Shown: one piece after another, positions 1 to 9,217 of the stretch
Numbering within the stretch: the first letter of the stretch is position 1
How the letters are laid out: each line of letters starts with the position of its first letter
Source: Brienomyrus brachyistius
Taxonomy: Eukaryota; Chordata; Actinopteri; Osteoglossiformes; Mormyridae
Assembly: GCF_023856365.1 (NCBI RefSeq)
Contig: NC_064548.1
Span: 1,240,001-1,304,000, forward strand
Reading direction: 5' to 3'
Length of the DNA: 64,000 nt
The notes under the pieces: model-generated
Database searches by the model: none
What the model saw: only the letters and a program-made list of their open reading frames with translations
Told to the model about the DNA's origin: nothing
Made by a program: the position numbers and the translations under genes

Positions 1-17
1 CGGCCTCGTGTGTTTTT

Positions 18-88
18 GCTTGGGTGGTTCAGTGGTAGAATTCTCGCCTGCCACGCGGGAGGCCCGGGTTCTATTCCTGGCCAATGCA
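18..88 (+). tRNA. tRNA-Gly(GCC), unit 1, degenerate
   Basis: Recognisable Gly-GCC gene with three changes from the array consensus: A3 to T in the acceptor stem, the T-loop TTCGATT changed to TTCTATT inside the B box, and one T-stem C to T. The B-box change makes transcription doubtful. Confidence 0.8.
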
Positions 89-518
89 AAGCGGCTCTTT
101 TAATAACTGTACACTCAGCGCTGAACTCCAGCTAATTCAGTCTTATCTCAAGACAGGTACTCCACATTTCCGCTCAACCCCTGGCAAGCGGAGCCCTGAG
201 GCTGGCTCATTACAGTTCCCCTAGCTAAAAACTACACAGAGGCATCTCAGCTTCACACTTCTGACCGCCTTCTTGCCCATCCTTGCATCTGTGCACTTTC
301 TCACACATTCCACTGTCTGACATATTGTCTTTGTTGAGCAACAGTCTCGTGTTAGCTTGAGAAGAGCCTCTCACCTGACTCGTGTACTATGGCTTAAAAT
401 CGGACACTTCTCATAGCTTGCTGCTGCTCCAGGTTGACATTCACTGCATGTGGCTCAGGTGGGGAGATGGGCTCCAAAGAAAGAGGCAGAAAACGGCAAG
501 AGTGGAGCTCACGGTTGT

Positions 519-591
519 GCCGGAATAGCTCAGTTGGGAGAGCGTTAGACTGAAGATCTAAAGGTCCCTGGTTCAATCGCGGGTTCTGGCA
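519..591 (+). tRNA. tRNA-Phe(GAA), unit 1, T-stem mismatch
   Basis: 73-nt cloverleaf with anticodon GAA. C61, normally paired with G53, is G here, so the top of the T stem is broken. Every other array copy has C61. Confidence 0.85.
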
Positions 592-646
592 GCACGTGAC
601 GTGAGTCTGGGAGCTCGTCTCCGCCTTGGGCTGTGATGTACCCGCT

Positions 647-718
647 GGTTCCATGGTGTAATGCTTAGCACTCTGGTCTCTGAATCCAGCGATCCGAGTT
701 CAAATCTCGGTGGGACCT
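647..718 (+). tRNA. tRNA-Gln(CTG), unit 1, degenerate
   Basis: 72-nt Gln gene with anticodon CTG. The D-loop GG is changed to GC, within the A box, and the last pair of the anticodon stem is a T-T mismatch. Probably a poor or dead copy. Confidence 0.82.
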
Positions 719-815
719 GTCATGGGCTCAGTTTTGCGCCCCAAGGCGCACTCTTGCCCAAAAACGTTTCTTTTGCACTTTTTGCATGTGGTGTAGCCGA
801 CCTTTTCTGCCGCTT

Positions 816-889
816 GGCCGGTTAGCTCAGCTGGTTAGAGCGTGGTGCTAATAACGCCAAGGTCATGGGTTCGATCCCCATACGGGCCA
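816..889 (+). tRNA. tRNA-Ile(AAT), unit 1
   Basis: 74-nt cloverleaf with anticodon AAT, T stem ATGGG/CCCAT and discriminator A73. Positions 5 and 68 are both G, which as I remember is usual for vertebrate Ile-AAT. No T4 run follows for about 300 bp. Confidence 0.95.
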
Positions 890-1404
890 CGCTTTCTCTT
901 TCCTCCGGTGGTCGGAGTGCTTGGAGATCAGAGGTAGGGAAAATGAAAGTGTCCGACGTGATTATAAGAACACAGTCGTGCCAGATTCACCTGCGTCGTG
1001 GTGAGAAAAAGAAATGGAGGATACACGCATTTCTCTTAGCTGACAATTCTGCAGCAAGTGGACTGGCAAAGTGTACGTCTACATACACAATTTGCTCAAA
1101 GAGCGTAGTAGTTCGTGAAGAAAAATCCAACCCGCACTGTAAAACCATGCTGCCTTCTGGTGTTGTTTACAACTTTCTGATGGAACGAGCTTTTTTGGAG
1201 GCATTTATTGGAAAAGTCGACGGAGTTGTCAAGCATCCCGAAGCAGCACTTGCACTAGAAGTTCCCAGAGTTCTTGTGCTTCAAGCACTTCAATTTATAA
1301 ATACTCTGTTGATCTTAACAGTTGTGTGAAATGAGCTGTCATCTCTCCGTTTTTGCTTTAGCAATTTTTCCGGTCTTTCGGCAGAAAGCCGGTCTCGTGT
1401 GTTT
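890..1404 (+). other. Ile-Gly spacer with an open frame (unit 1 as example)
   Basis: This 515-bp spacer recurs in every unit. It stays open in one + frame from an ATG at 943 to 1329 (128 codons). The frame survives in 14 of 16 units; units 13 and 14 carry a TAG at 17764 and 19156. Differences between units are mostly amino-acid changing and the predicted peptide matches no family I know. The copies share one recent ancestor, so their shared openness is weak evidence for coding. I treat it as spacer. Confidence 0.7.
1370..1392 (+). promoter_or_regulatory. Conserved hairpin 12 bp upstream of tRNA-Gly
   Basis: CCGG-T-CTTTC pairs with GAAAG-CCGG around a four-base loop (GGCA in units 1-2, GGCG later). 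It sits just 3' of a T5 run (1365-1369) and is kept before nearly every tRNA-Gly; in the copy before unit 7 one arm reads CCGC. It might influence Pol III initiation or end read-through from upstream. That role is inference. Confidence 0.4.
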
Positions 1405-1475
1405 GCATGGGTGGTTCAGTGGTAGAATTCTCGCCTGCCACGTGGGAGGCCCGGGTTCGATTCCCGGCCAATGCA
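1405..1475 (+). tRNA. tRNA-Gly(GCC), unit 2
   Basis: 71-nt gene with anticodon GCC and B box GGTTCGATTCC. One C to T in the anticodon stem makes a G-U pair. The acceptor arms GCATGGG and CCAATGC leave a G5-A68 mismatch. Confidence 0.94.
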
Positions 1476-1910
1476 AAGCGGCTCTTTTAATAACTGTACA
1501 CTCAGCGCTGAACTCCAGCTAATTCAGTCTTATCTCAAGACAGGTACTCCACATTTCCGCTCAACCCCTGGCAAGCGGAGCCCTGAGGCTGGCTCATTAC
1601 AGTTCCCCTAGCTAAAAACTACACAGAGGCATCTCAGCTTCACACTTCTGACCGCCTTCTTGCCCATCCTTGCATCTGTGCACTTTCTCACACATTCCAC
1701 TGTCTGACATATTGTCTTTGTTGAACAACAGTCTTGTGTTAGCTTGAGAAGAGCCTCTCACCTGACTCGTGTACCATACTATGGCTTAAAATCGGACACT
1801 TCTCATAGCTTGCTGCTGCTCCAGGTTGACATTCACTGCATGTGGCTCAGGTGGGGAGATGGGCTCCAAAGAAAGAGGCAGAAAACGGCAAGAGTGGAGC
1901 TCACGGTTGT
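1476..1910 (+). other. Gly-Phe spacer (unit 2 as example)
   Basis: 435 bp present in every unit. It starts with the tRNA-Gly terminator, then two short hairpins (CTGAA/TTCAG and GTCTT/AAGAC). I see no further gene. The minus-strand frame that runs across it continues through antisense tRNA-Phe and is an artefact. Units 1 and 15 lack five bases near 1775. Confidence 0.7.
1485..1488 (+). terminator. Pol III terminator of tRNA-Gly (unit 2)
   Basis: A T4 run begins 10 nt after the tRNA-Gly 3' end, the usual spacing for a vertebrate Pol III terminator. The same run follows each complete tRNA-Gly in the array. Confidence 0.85.
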
Positions 1911-1983
1911 GCCGGAATAGCTCAGTTGGGAGAGCGTTAGACTGAAGATCTAAAGGTCCCTGGTTCAATCCCGGGTTCTGGCA
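1911..1983 (+). tRNA. tRNA-Phe(GAA), unit 2
   Basis: Array-consensus copy: acceptor GCCGGAA/TTCTGGC fully paired with one G-T, anticodon GAA, T stem CCTGG/CCGGG. The T loop is TTCAATC rather than the TTCGATC common in vertebrates. No T4 follows before tRNA-Gln. Confidence 0.96.
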
Positions 1984-2038
1984 GCACGTGACGTGAGTCT
2001 TGGAGCTCGTCTCCGCCTTGGGCTGCGATGTACCCGCT

Positions 2039-2110
2039 GGTTCCATGGTGTAATGGTTAGCACTCTGGGCTCTGAATCCAGCGATCCAAGTTCAAATCTT
2101 GGTGGGACCT
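2039..2110 (+). tRNA. tRNA-Gln(CTG), unit 2, compensated T stem
   Basis: The T stem is CCAAG/CTTGG where most units have CCGAG/CTCGG. Two bases changed together and pairing is kept. Anticodon CTG and the D arm are intact. Confidence 0.95.
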
Positions 2111-2123
2111 GTCATGGGCTCAG

Positions 2124-2127
2124 TTTT
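2124..2127 (+). terminator. Pol III terminator of tRNA-Gln (unit 2)
   Basis: A T4 run 13 nt after the tRNA-Gln end, present at the same place in all units. It is also the first T4 downstream of tRNA-Phe, so it may end a Phe-Gln transcript. Confidence 0.75.
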
Positions 2128-2207
2128 GCGCCCCAAGGCGCACTCTTGCCCAAAAACGTTTCTTTTGCACTTTTTGCATGTGGTGTAGCCGACCTTTTCT
2201 GCCGCTT

Positions 2208-2281
2208 GGCCGGTTAGCTCAGCTGGTTAGAGCGTGGTGCTAATAACGCCAAGGTCATGGGTTCGATCCCCATACGGGCCA
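2208..2281 (+). tRNA. tRNA-Ile(AAT), unit 2
   Basis: Array-consensus Ile copy with A box TAGCTCAGCTGG and B box GGTTCGATCCC intact. Confidence 0.96.
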
Positions 2282-2796
2282 CGCTTTCTCTTTCTCCCGG
2301 TCGTCGGAGTGCTTGGAGATCAGAGGTAGGGAAAATGAAAGTGTCCGACGTGATTATAAGAACACAGTCGTGCCAGATTCACCTGCGTCGTGGTGAGAAA
2401 AAGAAATGGAGGATACACGCATTTCTCTTCGCTGACAATTCTGCAGCAAGTGGACTGGCAAAGTGTACGTCTACATACACAATTTGCTCAAAGAGCGTAG
2501 TAGTTCGTGAAGAAAAATCCAACCCGCACTGTAAAACCATGCTGCCTTCTGGTGTTGTTTACAACTTTCTGATGGAACGAGCTTTTTTGGAGGCATTTAT
2601 TGGAAAAGTCGACGGAGTTGTCAAGCATCCCGAAGCAGCACTTGCACTAGAAGTTCCCAGAGTTCTTGTGCTTCAAGCACTTCAATTTATAAATACTCTG
2701 TTGATCTTAACAGTTGTGTGAAATGAGCTGTCATCTCTCCGTTTTTGCTTTAGCAATTTTTCCGGTCTTTCGGCAGAAAGCCGGTCTCGTGTGTTT

Positions 2797-2867
2797 GCAT
2801 GGGTGGTTCAGTGGTAGAATTCTCGCCTGCCACGTGGGAGGCCCGGGTTCGATTCCCGGCCAATGCA
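2797..2867 (+). tRNA. tRNA-Gly(GCC), unit 3
   Basis: Same anticodon-stem C to T as the unit 2 copy, which marks these two as close relatives. Otherwise consensus. Confidence 0.94.
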
Positions 2868-3301
2868 AAGCGGCTCTTTTAATAACTGTACACTCAGCGC
2901 TGAACTCCAGCTAATTCAGTCTTATCTCAAGACAGGTACTCCACATTTCCGCTCAACCCCTGGCAAGCGGAGCCCTGAGGCTGGCTCATTACAGTTCCCC
3001 TAGCTAAAAACTACCAGAGGCATCTCAGCTTCACACTTCTGACCGCCTTCTTGCCCATCCTTGCATCTGTGCACTTTCTCACACATTCCACTGTCTGACA
3101 TATTGTCTTTGTTGAGCAACAGTCTCGTGTTAGCTTGAGAAGAGCCTCTCACCTGACTCGTGTACCATACTATGGCTTAAAATCGGACACTTCTCATAGC
3201 TTGCTGCTGCTCCAGGTTGACATTCACTGCATGTGGCTCAGGTGGGGAGATGGGCTCCAAAGAAAGAGGCAGAAAACGGCAAGAGTGGAGCTCATGGTTG
3301 T

Positions 3302-3374
3302 GCCGGAATAGCTCAGTTGGGAGAGCGTTAGACTGAAGATCTAAAGGTCCCTGGTTCAATCCCGGGTTCTGGCA
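3302..3374 (+). tRNA. tRNA-Phe(GAA), unit 3
   Basis: Matches the unit 2 Phe gene over its full 73 nt. Confidence 0.95.
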
Positions 3375-3429
3375 GCACGTGACGTGAGTCTTGGAGCTCG
3401 TCTCCGCCTTGGGCTGCGATGTACCCACT

Positions 3430-3494
3430 GGTTCCATGGTGTAATGGTTAGCGCTCTGAATCCAGCGATCCGAGTTCAAATCTCGGTGGGACCT
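3430..3494 (+). pseudogene. tRNA-Gln pseudogene, unit 3 (7-bp deletion)
   Basis: Only 65 nt. Seven bases are missing between the D stem and the anticodon loop, which removes the 5' half of the anticodon stem, so no normal cloverleaf can form. The A box, B box and acceptor stem remain. A second, 10-bp loss lies just downstream, in the region after the terminator. Confidence 0.93.
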
Positions 3495-3581
3495 GTCATG
3501 GGCTCAGTTTTGCGCACTCTTGCCCAAAAATGTTTCTTTTGCACTTTTTGCATGTGGTGTAGCTGACCTTTTCTGCCGCTT

Positions 3582-3655
3582 GGCCGGTTAGCTCAGCTGG
3601 TTAGAGCGTGGTGCTAATAACGCCAAGGTCATGGGTTCGATCCCCATACGGGCCA
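3582..3655 (+). tRNA. tRNA-Ile(AAT), unit 3
   Basis: Intact consensus copy despite the damaged tRNA-Gln upstream. Confidence 0.96.
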
Positions 3656-4170
3656 CGCTTTCTCTTTCTCCCGGTGGTCGGAGTGCTTGGAGATCAGAGG
3701 TAAGGAAAATGAAAGTGTCCGACGCGATTATAAGAACACAGTCGTGCCAGATTCACCTGCGTCGTGGTGAGAAAAAGAAATGGAGGATACACGCATTTCT
3801 CTTAGCTGACAATTCTGCAGCAAGTGGACTGGCAAAGTGTACGTCTACATACACAATTTGCTCAAAGAGCGTAGTAGTTCTTGAAGAAAAATCCAACCCG
3901 CACTGTAAAACCATGCTGCCTTCTGGTGTTGTTTACAACTTTCTGATGGAACGAGCTTTTTTGGAGGCATTTATTGGAAAAGTCGACGGAGTTGTCAAGC
4001 ATCCCGAAGCAGCACTTCCACTAGAAGGTCCCAGAGTTCTTGTGCTTCAAGCACTTCAATTTATAAATACTCCGTTGATCTTAACAGTTGTGTGAAATGA
4101 GCTGTCATCACTCCGTTTTTGCTTTAGCAATTTTTCCGGTCTTTCGGCGGAAAGCCGGTCTCGTGTGTTT

Positions 4171-4241
4171 GCATGGGTGGTTCAGTGGTAGAATTCTCGC
4201 CTGCCACGCGGGAGGCCCGGGTTCGATTCCCGGCCAATGCA
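4171..4241 (+). tRNA. tRNA-Gly(GCC), unit 4
   Basis: Array-consensus Gly gene: anticodon stem CTCGC/GCGGG, loop CTGCCAC, T stem CCGGG/CCCGG. The acceptor stem has GCATGGG facing CCAATGC, so G5 opposes A68, as in every complete copy here. Confidence 0.95.
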
Positions 4242-4676
4242 AAGCGGCTCTTTTAATAACTGTACACTCAGTACTGAACTCCAGCTAATTCAGTCTTATC
4301 TCAAGACAGGTACTCCACATTTCCGCTCAACCCCTGGCAAGCGGAGCCCTGAGGCTGGCTCATTACAGTTCCCCTAGCTAAAAACTACACAGAGGCATCT
4401 CAGCTTCACACTTCTGACCGCCTTCTTGCCCATCCTTGCATCTGTGCACTTTCTCACACATTCCACTGTCTGACATATTGTCTTTTTTGAGCAACAGTCT
4501 CGTGTTAGCTTGAGAAGAGCCTCTCACCTGACTCGTGTACCGTACTATGGCTTAAAATCGGACACTTCTCATAGCTTGCTGCTGCTCCAGGTTGACATTC
4601 ACTGCATGTGGCTCAGGTGGGGAGATGGACTCCAAAGAAAGAGGCAGAAAACGGCAAGAGTGGAGCTCACGGTTGT

Positions 4677-4749
4677 GCCGGAATAGCTCAGTTGGGAGAG
4701 CGTTAGACTGAAGATCTAAAGGTCCCTGGTTCAATCCCGGGTTCTGGCA
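4677..4749 (+). tRNA. tRNA-Phe(GAA), unit 4
   Basis: Consensus copy with the G53-C61 pair intact. Confidence 0.95.
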
Positions 4750-4804
4750 GCACGTGACGTGAGTCTTGGAGCTCGTCTCCGCCTTGGGCTGCGATGTACC
4801 CGCT

Positions 4805-4876
4805 GGTTCCATGGTGTAATGGTCAGCACTCTGGGCTCTGAATCCAGCGATCCGAGTTCAAATCTTGGTGGGACTT
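4805..4876 (+). tRNA. tRNA-Gln(CTG), unit 4, variant
   Basis: The T stem is CCGAG/CTTGG (one G-T pair), intermediate between the two fully paired forms. C72 is T, so the first acceptor pair is G-U. The D loop reads GGTCAG. Confidence 0.9.
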
Positions 4877-4973
4877 GTCATGGGCTCAGTTTTGCGCCCC
4901 AAGGCGCACTCTTGCCCAAAAATGTTTCTTTTGCACTTTTTGCATGTGGTGTAGCTGACCTTTTCTGCCGCTT

Positions 4974-5047
4974 GGCCGGTTAGCTCAGCTGGTTAGAGCG
5001 TGGTGCTAATAACGCCAAGGTCATGGGTTCGATCCCCATACGGGCTA
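4974..5047 (+). tRNA. tRNA-Ile(AAT), unit 4, G1-U72
   Basis: C72 is T, making the first acceptor pair a G-U wobble. The rest is consensus. The tRNA-Gln of the same unit has the same change. Confidence 0.92.
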
Positions 5048-5562
5048 CGCTTTCTCTTTCTCCCGGTGGTCGGAGTGCTTGGAGATCAGAGGTAAGGAAA
5101 ATGAAAGTGTCCGACGCGATTATAAGAACACAGTCGTGCCAGATTCACCTGCGTCGTGGTGAGAAAAAGAAATGGAGGATACACGCATTTCTCTTAGCTG
5201 ACAATTCTGCAGCAAGTGGACTGGCAAAGTGTACGTCTACATACACAATTTGCTCAAAGAGCGTAGTAGTTCTTGAAGAAAAATCCAACCCGCACTGTAA
5301 AACCATGCTGCCTTCTGGTGTTGTTTACAACTTTCTGATGGAACGAGCTTTTTTGGAGGCATTTATTGGAAAAGTCGACGGAGTTGTCAAGCATCCCGAA
5401 GCAGCACTTCCACTAGAAGGTCCCAGAGTTCTTGTGCTTCAAGCACTTCAATTTATAAATACTCCGTTGATCTTAACAGTTGTGTGAAATGAGCTGTCAT
5501 CACTCCGTTTTTGCTTTAGCAATTTTTCCGGTCTTTCGGCGGAAAGCCGGTCTCGTGTGTTT

Positions 5563-5633
5563 GCATGGGTGGTTCAGTGGTAGAATTCTCGCCTGCCACG
5601 CGGGAGGCCCGGGTTCGATTCCCGGCCAATGCA
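5563..5633 (+). tRNA. tRNA-Gly(GCC), unit 5
   Basis: Consensus copy. Units 4 and 5 share nearly all variants, so one arose by copying the other. Confidence 0.95.
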
Positions 5634-6068
5634 AAGCGGCTCTTTTAATAACTGTACACTCAGTACTGAACTCCAGCTAATTCAGTCTTATCTCAAGACA
5701 GGTACTCCACATTTCCGCTCAACCCCTGGCAAGCGGAGCCCTGAGGCTGGCTCATTACAGTTCCCCTAGCTAAAAACTACACAGAGGCATCTCAGCTTCA
5801 CACTTCTGACCGCCTTCTTGCCCATCCTTGCATCTGTGCACTTTCTCACACATTCCACTGTCTGACATATTGTCTTTGTTGAGCAACAGTCTCGTGTTAG
5901 CTTGAGAAGAGCCTCTCACCTGACTCGTGTACCGTACTATGGCTTAAAATCGGACACTTCTCATAGCTTGCTGCTGCTCCAGGTTGACATTCACTGCATG
6001 TGGCTCAGGTGGGGAGATGGACTCCAAAGAAAGAGGCAGAAAACGGCAAGAGTGGAGCTCACGGTTGT

Positions 6069-6141
6069 GCCGGAATAGCTCAGTTGGGAGAGCGTTAGAC
6101 TGAAGATCTAAAGGTCCCTGGTTCAATCCCGGGTTCTGGCA
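6069..6141 (+). tRNA. tRNA-Phe(GAA), unit 5
   Basis: Consensus copy. Confidence 0.95.
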
Positions 6142-6196
6142 GCACGTGACGTGAGTCTTGGAGCTCGTCTCCGCCTTGGGCTGCGATGTACCCGCT

Positions 6197-6268
6197 GGTT
6201 CCATGGTGTAATGGTCAGCACTCTGGGCTCTGAATCCAGCGATCCGAGTTCAAATCTTGGTGGGACTT
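6197..6268 (+). tRNA. tRNA-Gln(CTG), unit 5, variant
   Basis: Identical to the unit 4 Gln gene, including CTTGG, U72 and GGTCAG. Confidence 0.9.
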
Positions 6269-6365
6269 GTCATGGGCTCAGTTTTGCGCCCCAAGGCGCA
6301 CTCTTGCCCAAAAATGTTTCTTTTGCACTTTTTGCATGTGGTGTAGCTGACCTTTTCTGCCGCTT

Positions 6366-6439
6366 GGCCGGTTAGCTCAGCTGGTTAGAGCGTGGTGCTA
6401 ATAACGCCAAGGTCATGGGTTCGATCCCCATACGGGCTA
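6366..6439 (+). tRNA. tRNA-Ile(AAT), unit 5, G1-U72
   Basis: Identical to the unit 4 Ile gene with C72 changed to T. Confidence 0.92.
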
Positions 6440-6954
6440 CGCTTTCTCTTTCTCCCGGTGGTCGGAGTGCTTGGAGATCAGAGGTAAGGAAAATGAAAGT
6501 GTCCGACGCGATTATAAGAACACAGTCGTGCCAGATTCACCTGCGTCGTGGTGAGAAAAAGAAATGGAGGATACACGCATTTCTCTTAGCTGACAATTCT
6601 GCAGCAAGTGGACTGGCAAAGTGTACGTCTACATACACAATTTGCTCAAAGAGCGTAGTAGTTCTTGAAGAAAAATCCAACCCGCACTGTAAAACCATGC
6701 TGCCTTCTGGTGTTGTTTACAACTTTCTGATGGAACGAGCTTTTTTGGAGGCATTTATTGGAAAAGTCGACGGAGTTGTCAAGCATCCCGAAGCAGCACT
6801 TCCACTAGAAGGTCCCAGAGTTCTTGTGCTTCAAGCACTTCAATTTATAAATACTCCGTTGATCTTAACAGTTGTGTGAAATGAGCTGTCATCACTCCGT
6901 TTTTGCTTTAGCAATTTTTCCGGTCTTTCGGCGGAAAGCCGGTCTCGTGTGTTT

Positions 6955-7025
6955 GCATGGGTGGTTCAGTGGTAGAATTCTCGCCTGCCACGCGGGAGGC
7001 CCGGGTTCGATTCCCGGCCAATGCA
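6955..7025 (+). tRNA. tRNA-Gly(GCC), unit 6
   Basis: Consensus copy. Confidence 0.95.
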
Positions 7026-7460
7026 AAGCGGCTCTTTTAATAACTGTACACTCAGCGCTGAACTCCAGCTAATTCAGTCTTATCTCAAGACAGGTACTCC
7101 ACATTTCCGCTCAACCCCTGGCAAGCGGAGCCCTGAGGCTGGCTCATTACAGTTCCCCTAGCTAAAAACTACACAGAGGCATCTCAGCTTCACACTTCTG
7201 ACCGCCTTCTTGCCCATCCTTGCATCTGTGCACTTTCTCACACATTCCACTGTCTGACATATTGTCTTTGTTGAGCAACAGTCTCGTGTTAGCTTGAGAA
7301 GAGCCTCTCACCTGACTCGTGTACCGTACTATGGCTTAAAATCGGACACTTCTCATAGCTTGCTGCTGCTCCAGGTTGACATTCACTGCATGTGGCTCAG
7401 GTGGGGAGATGGACTCCAAAGAAAGAGGCAGAAAACGGCAAGAGTGGAGCTCACGGTTGT

Positions 7461-7533
7461 GCCGGAATAGCTCAGTTGGGAGAGCGTTAGACTGAAGATC
7501 TAAAGGTCCCTGGTTCAATCCCGGGTTCTGGCA
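7461..7533 (+). tRNA. tRNA-Phe(GAA), unit 6
   Basis: Consensus copy. Confidence 0.95.
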
Positions 7534-7588
7534 GCACGTGACGTGAGTCTTGGAGCTCGTCTCCGCCTTGGGCTGCGATGTACCGGCT

Positions 7589-7660
7589 GGTTCCATGGTG
7601 GAATGGTCAGCACTCTGGGCTCTGAATCCAGCGATCCGAGTTCAAATCTCGGTGGGACCT
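7589..7660 (+). tRNA. tRNA-Gln(CTG), unit 6, D-arm variant
   Basis: A box altered from GGTGTAATGG to GGTGGAATGG, with GGTCAG in the D loop. C72 and the CTCGG T stem are consensus, unlike units 4 and 5. Confidence 0.9.
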
Positions 7661-7757
7661 GTCATGGGCTCAGTTTTGCGCCCCAAGGCGCACTCTTGCC
7701 CAAAAACGTTTCTTTTGCACTTTTTGCATTTGGTGTAGCCGATTTTTTCTGCCGCTT

Positions 7758-7831
7758 GGCCGGTTAGCTCAGCTGGTTAGAGCGTGGTGCTAATAACGCC
7801 AAGGTCATGGGTTCGATCCCCATACGGGCCT
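7758..7831 (+). tRNA. tRNA-Ile(AAT), unit 6, altered 3' edge
   Basis: A 6-bp deletion begins right at the 3' edge, so the encoded discriminator is T instead of A. Position 73 influences charging by many synthetases, so this copy may be poorly aminoacylated. The 72-nt body is consensus. Confidence 0.9.
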
Positions 7832-8340
7832 CTCTTTCTCCCGGTGGTCGGAGTGCTTGGAGATCAGAGGTAAGGAAAATGAAAGTGTCCGACGTGATTA
7901 TAAGAACACAGTCGTGCCAGATTCACCTGCGTCGTGGTGAGAAAAAGAAATGGAGGATACAGGCATTTCTCTTAGCTGACAATTCTGCAGCAAGTGGACT
8001 GGCAAAGTGTACGTCTACATACACAATTTGCTCAAAGAGCGTAGTAGTTCTTGAAGAAAAATCCAACCCGCACTGTAAAACCATGCTGCCTTCTGGTGTG
8101 GTTTACAAGTTTCTGATGGAACGAGCTTTTTTGGAGGCATTTATTGGAAAAGTCGACGGAGTTGTCAAGCATCCCGAAGCAGCACTTCCACTAGAAGGTC
8201 CCAGAGTTCTTGTGCTTCAAGCACTTCAATTTATAAATACTCCGTTGATCTTAACAGTTGTGTGAAATGAGCTGTCATCACTCCGTTTTTGCTTTAGCAA
8301 TTTTTCCGGTCTTTCGGCGGAAAGCCGCTCTCGTGTGTTT

Positions 8341-8411
8341 GCATGGGTGGTTCAGTGGTAAAATTCTCGCCTGCCACGCGGGAGGCCTGGGTTCGATTCC
8401 CGGCCAATGCA
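8341..8411 (+). tRNA. tRNA-Gly(GCC), unit 7, variant
   Basis: GTAGAATT is changed to GTAAAATT in the D arm, and one T-stem C to T makes a G-U pair. Confidence 0.9.
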
Positions 8412-8846
8412 AAGCGGCTCTTTTAATAACTGTACACTCAGCGCTGAACTCCAGCTAATTCAGTCTTATCTCAAGACAGGTACTCCACATTTCCGCTCAA
8501 CCCCTGGCAAGCGGAGCCCTGAGGCTGGCTCATTACAGTTCCCCTAGCTAAAAACTACACAGAGGCATCTCAGCTTCACACTTCTGACCGCCTTCTTGCC
8601 CATACTTGCATCTGTGCACTTTCTCACACATTCCACTGTCTGACATATTGTCTTTGTTGAGCAACAGTCTCGTGTTAGCTTGAGAAGAGCCTCTCACCTG
8701 ACTCGTGTACCGTACTATGGCTTAAAATCGGACACTTCTCATAGCTTGCTGCTGCTCCAGGTTGACATTCACTGCATGTGGCTCAGGTGGGGCGATGGGC
8801 TCCAAAGAAAGAGGCAGAAAACGGCAAGAGTGGAGCTCACAGTTGT

Positions 8847-8919
8847 GCCGGAATAGCTCAGTTGGGAGAGCGTTAGACTGAAGATCTAAAGGTCCCTGAT
8901 TCAATCCCGGGTTCTGGCA
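8847..8919 (+). tRNA. tRNA-Phe(GAA), unit 7, G53A
   Basis: G53, nearly invariant in tRNAs and part of the B box, is A. This breaks the G53-C61 pair and changes GGTTC to GATTC. Shared with units 8, 9, 10 and 12. Confidence 0.86.
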
Positions 8920-8974
8920 GCACGTGACGTGAGTCTTGGAGCTCGTCTCCGCCTTGGGCTGCAATGTACCGGCT

Positions 8975-9046
8975 GGTTCCATGGTGTAATGGTCAGCACT
9001 CTGGGCTCTGAATCCAGCGATCCGAGTTCAAATCTCGGTGGGACCT
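8975..9046 (+). tRNA. tRNA-Gln(CTG), unit 7
   Basis: Consensus apart from GGTCAG in the D loop. Confidence 0.94.
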
Positions 9047-9143
9047 GTCATGGGCTCAGTTTTGCGCCCCAAGGCGCACTCTTGCCCAAAAACGTTTCTT
9101 TTGCACTTTTTGCATGTGGTGTAGCCGACCTTTTCTGCCGCTT

Positions 9144-9217
9144 GGCCGGTTAGCTCAGCTGGTTAGAGCGTGGTGCTAATAACGCCAAGGTCATGGGTTC
9201 GATCCCCATACGGGCCA
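9144..9217 (+). tRNA. tRNA-Ile(AAT), unit 7
   Basis: Consensus copy with C72 and A73. Confidence 0.96.

Noticed and set aside
394..654. Minus-strand 86-codon frame repeated in each unit
   Set aside because: It is the antisense of tRNA-Phe and its flanks; the conserved peptide comes from the tRNA sequence.
1322..1522. 66-codon frame through tRNA-Gly, repeated in each unit
   Set aside because: The frame overlaps tRNA-Gly and its hairpin and has no independent coding signal.
1993..2217. Plus-strand 74-codon frame through tRNA-Gln, repeated in each unit
   Set aside because: It reads through the tRNA-Gln gene and its terminator; repetition reflects array homogenisation.
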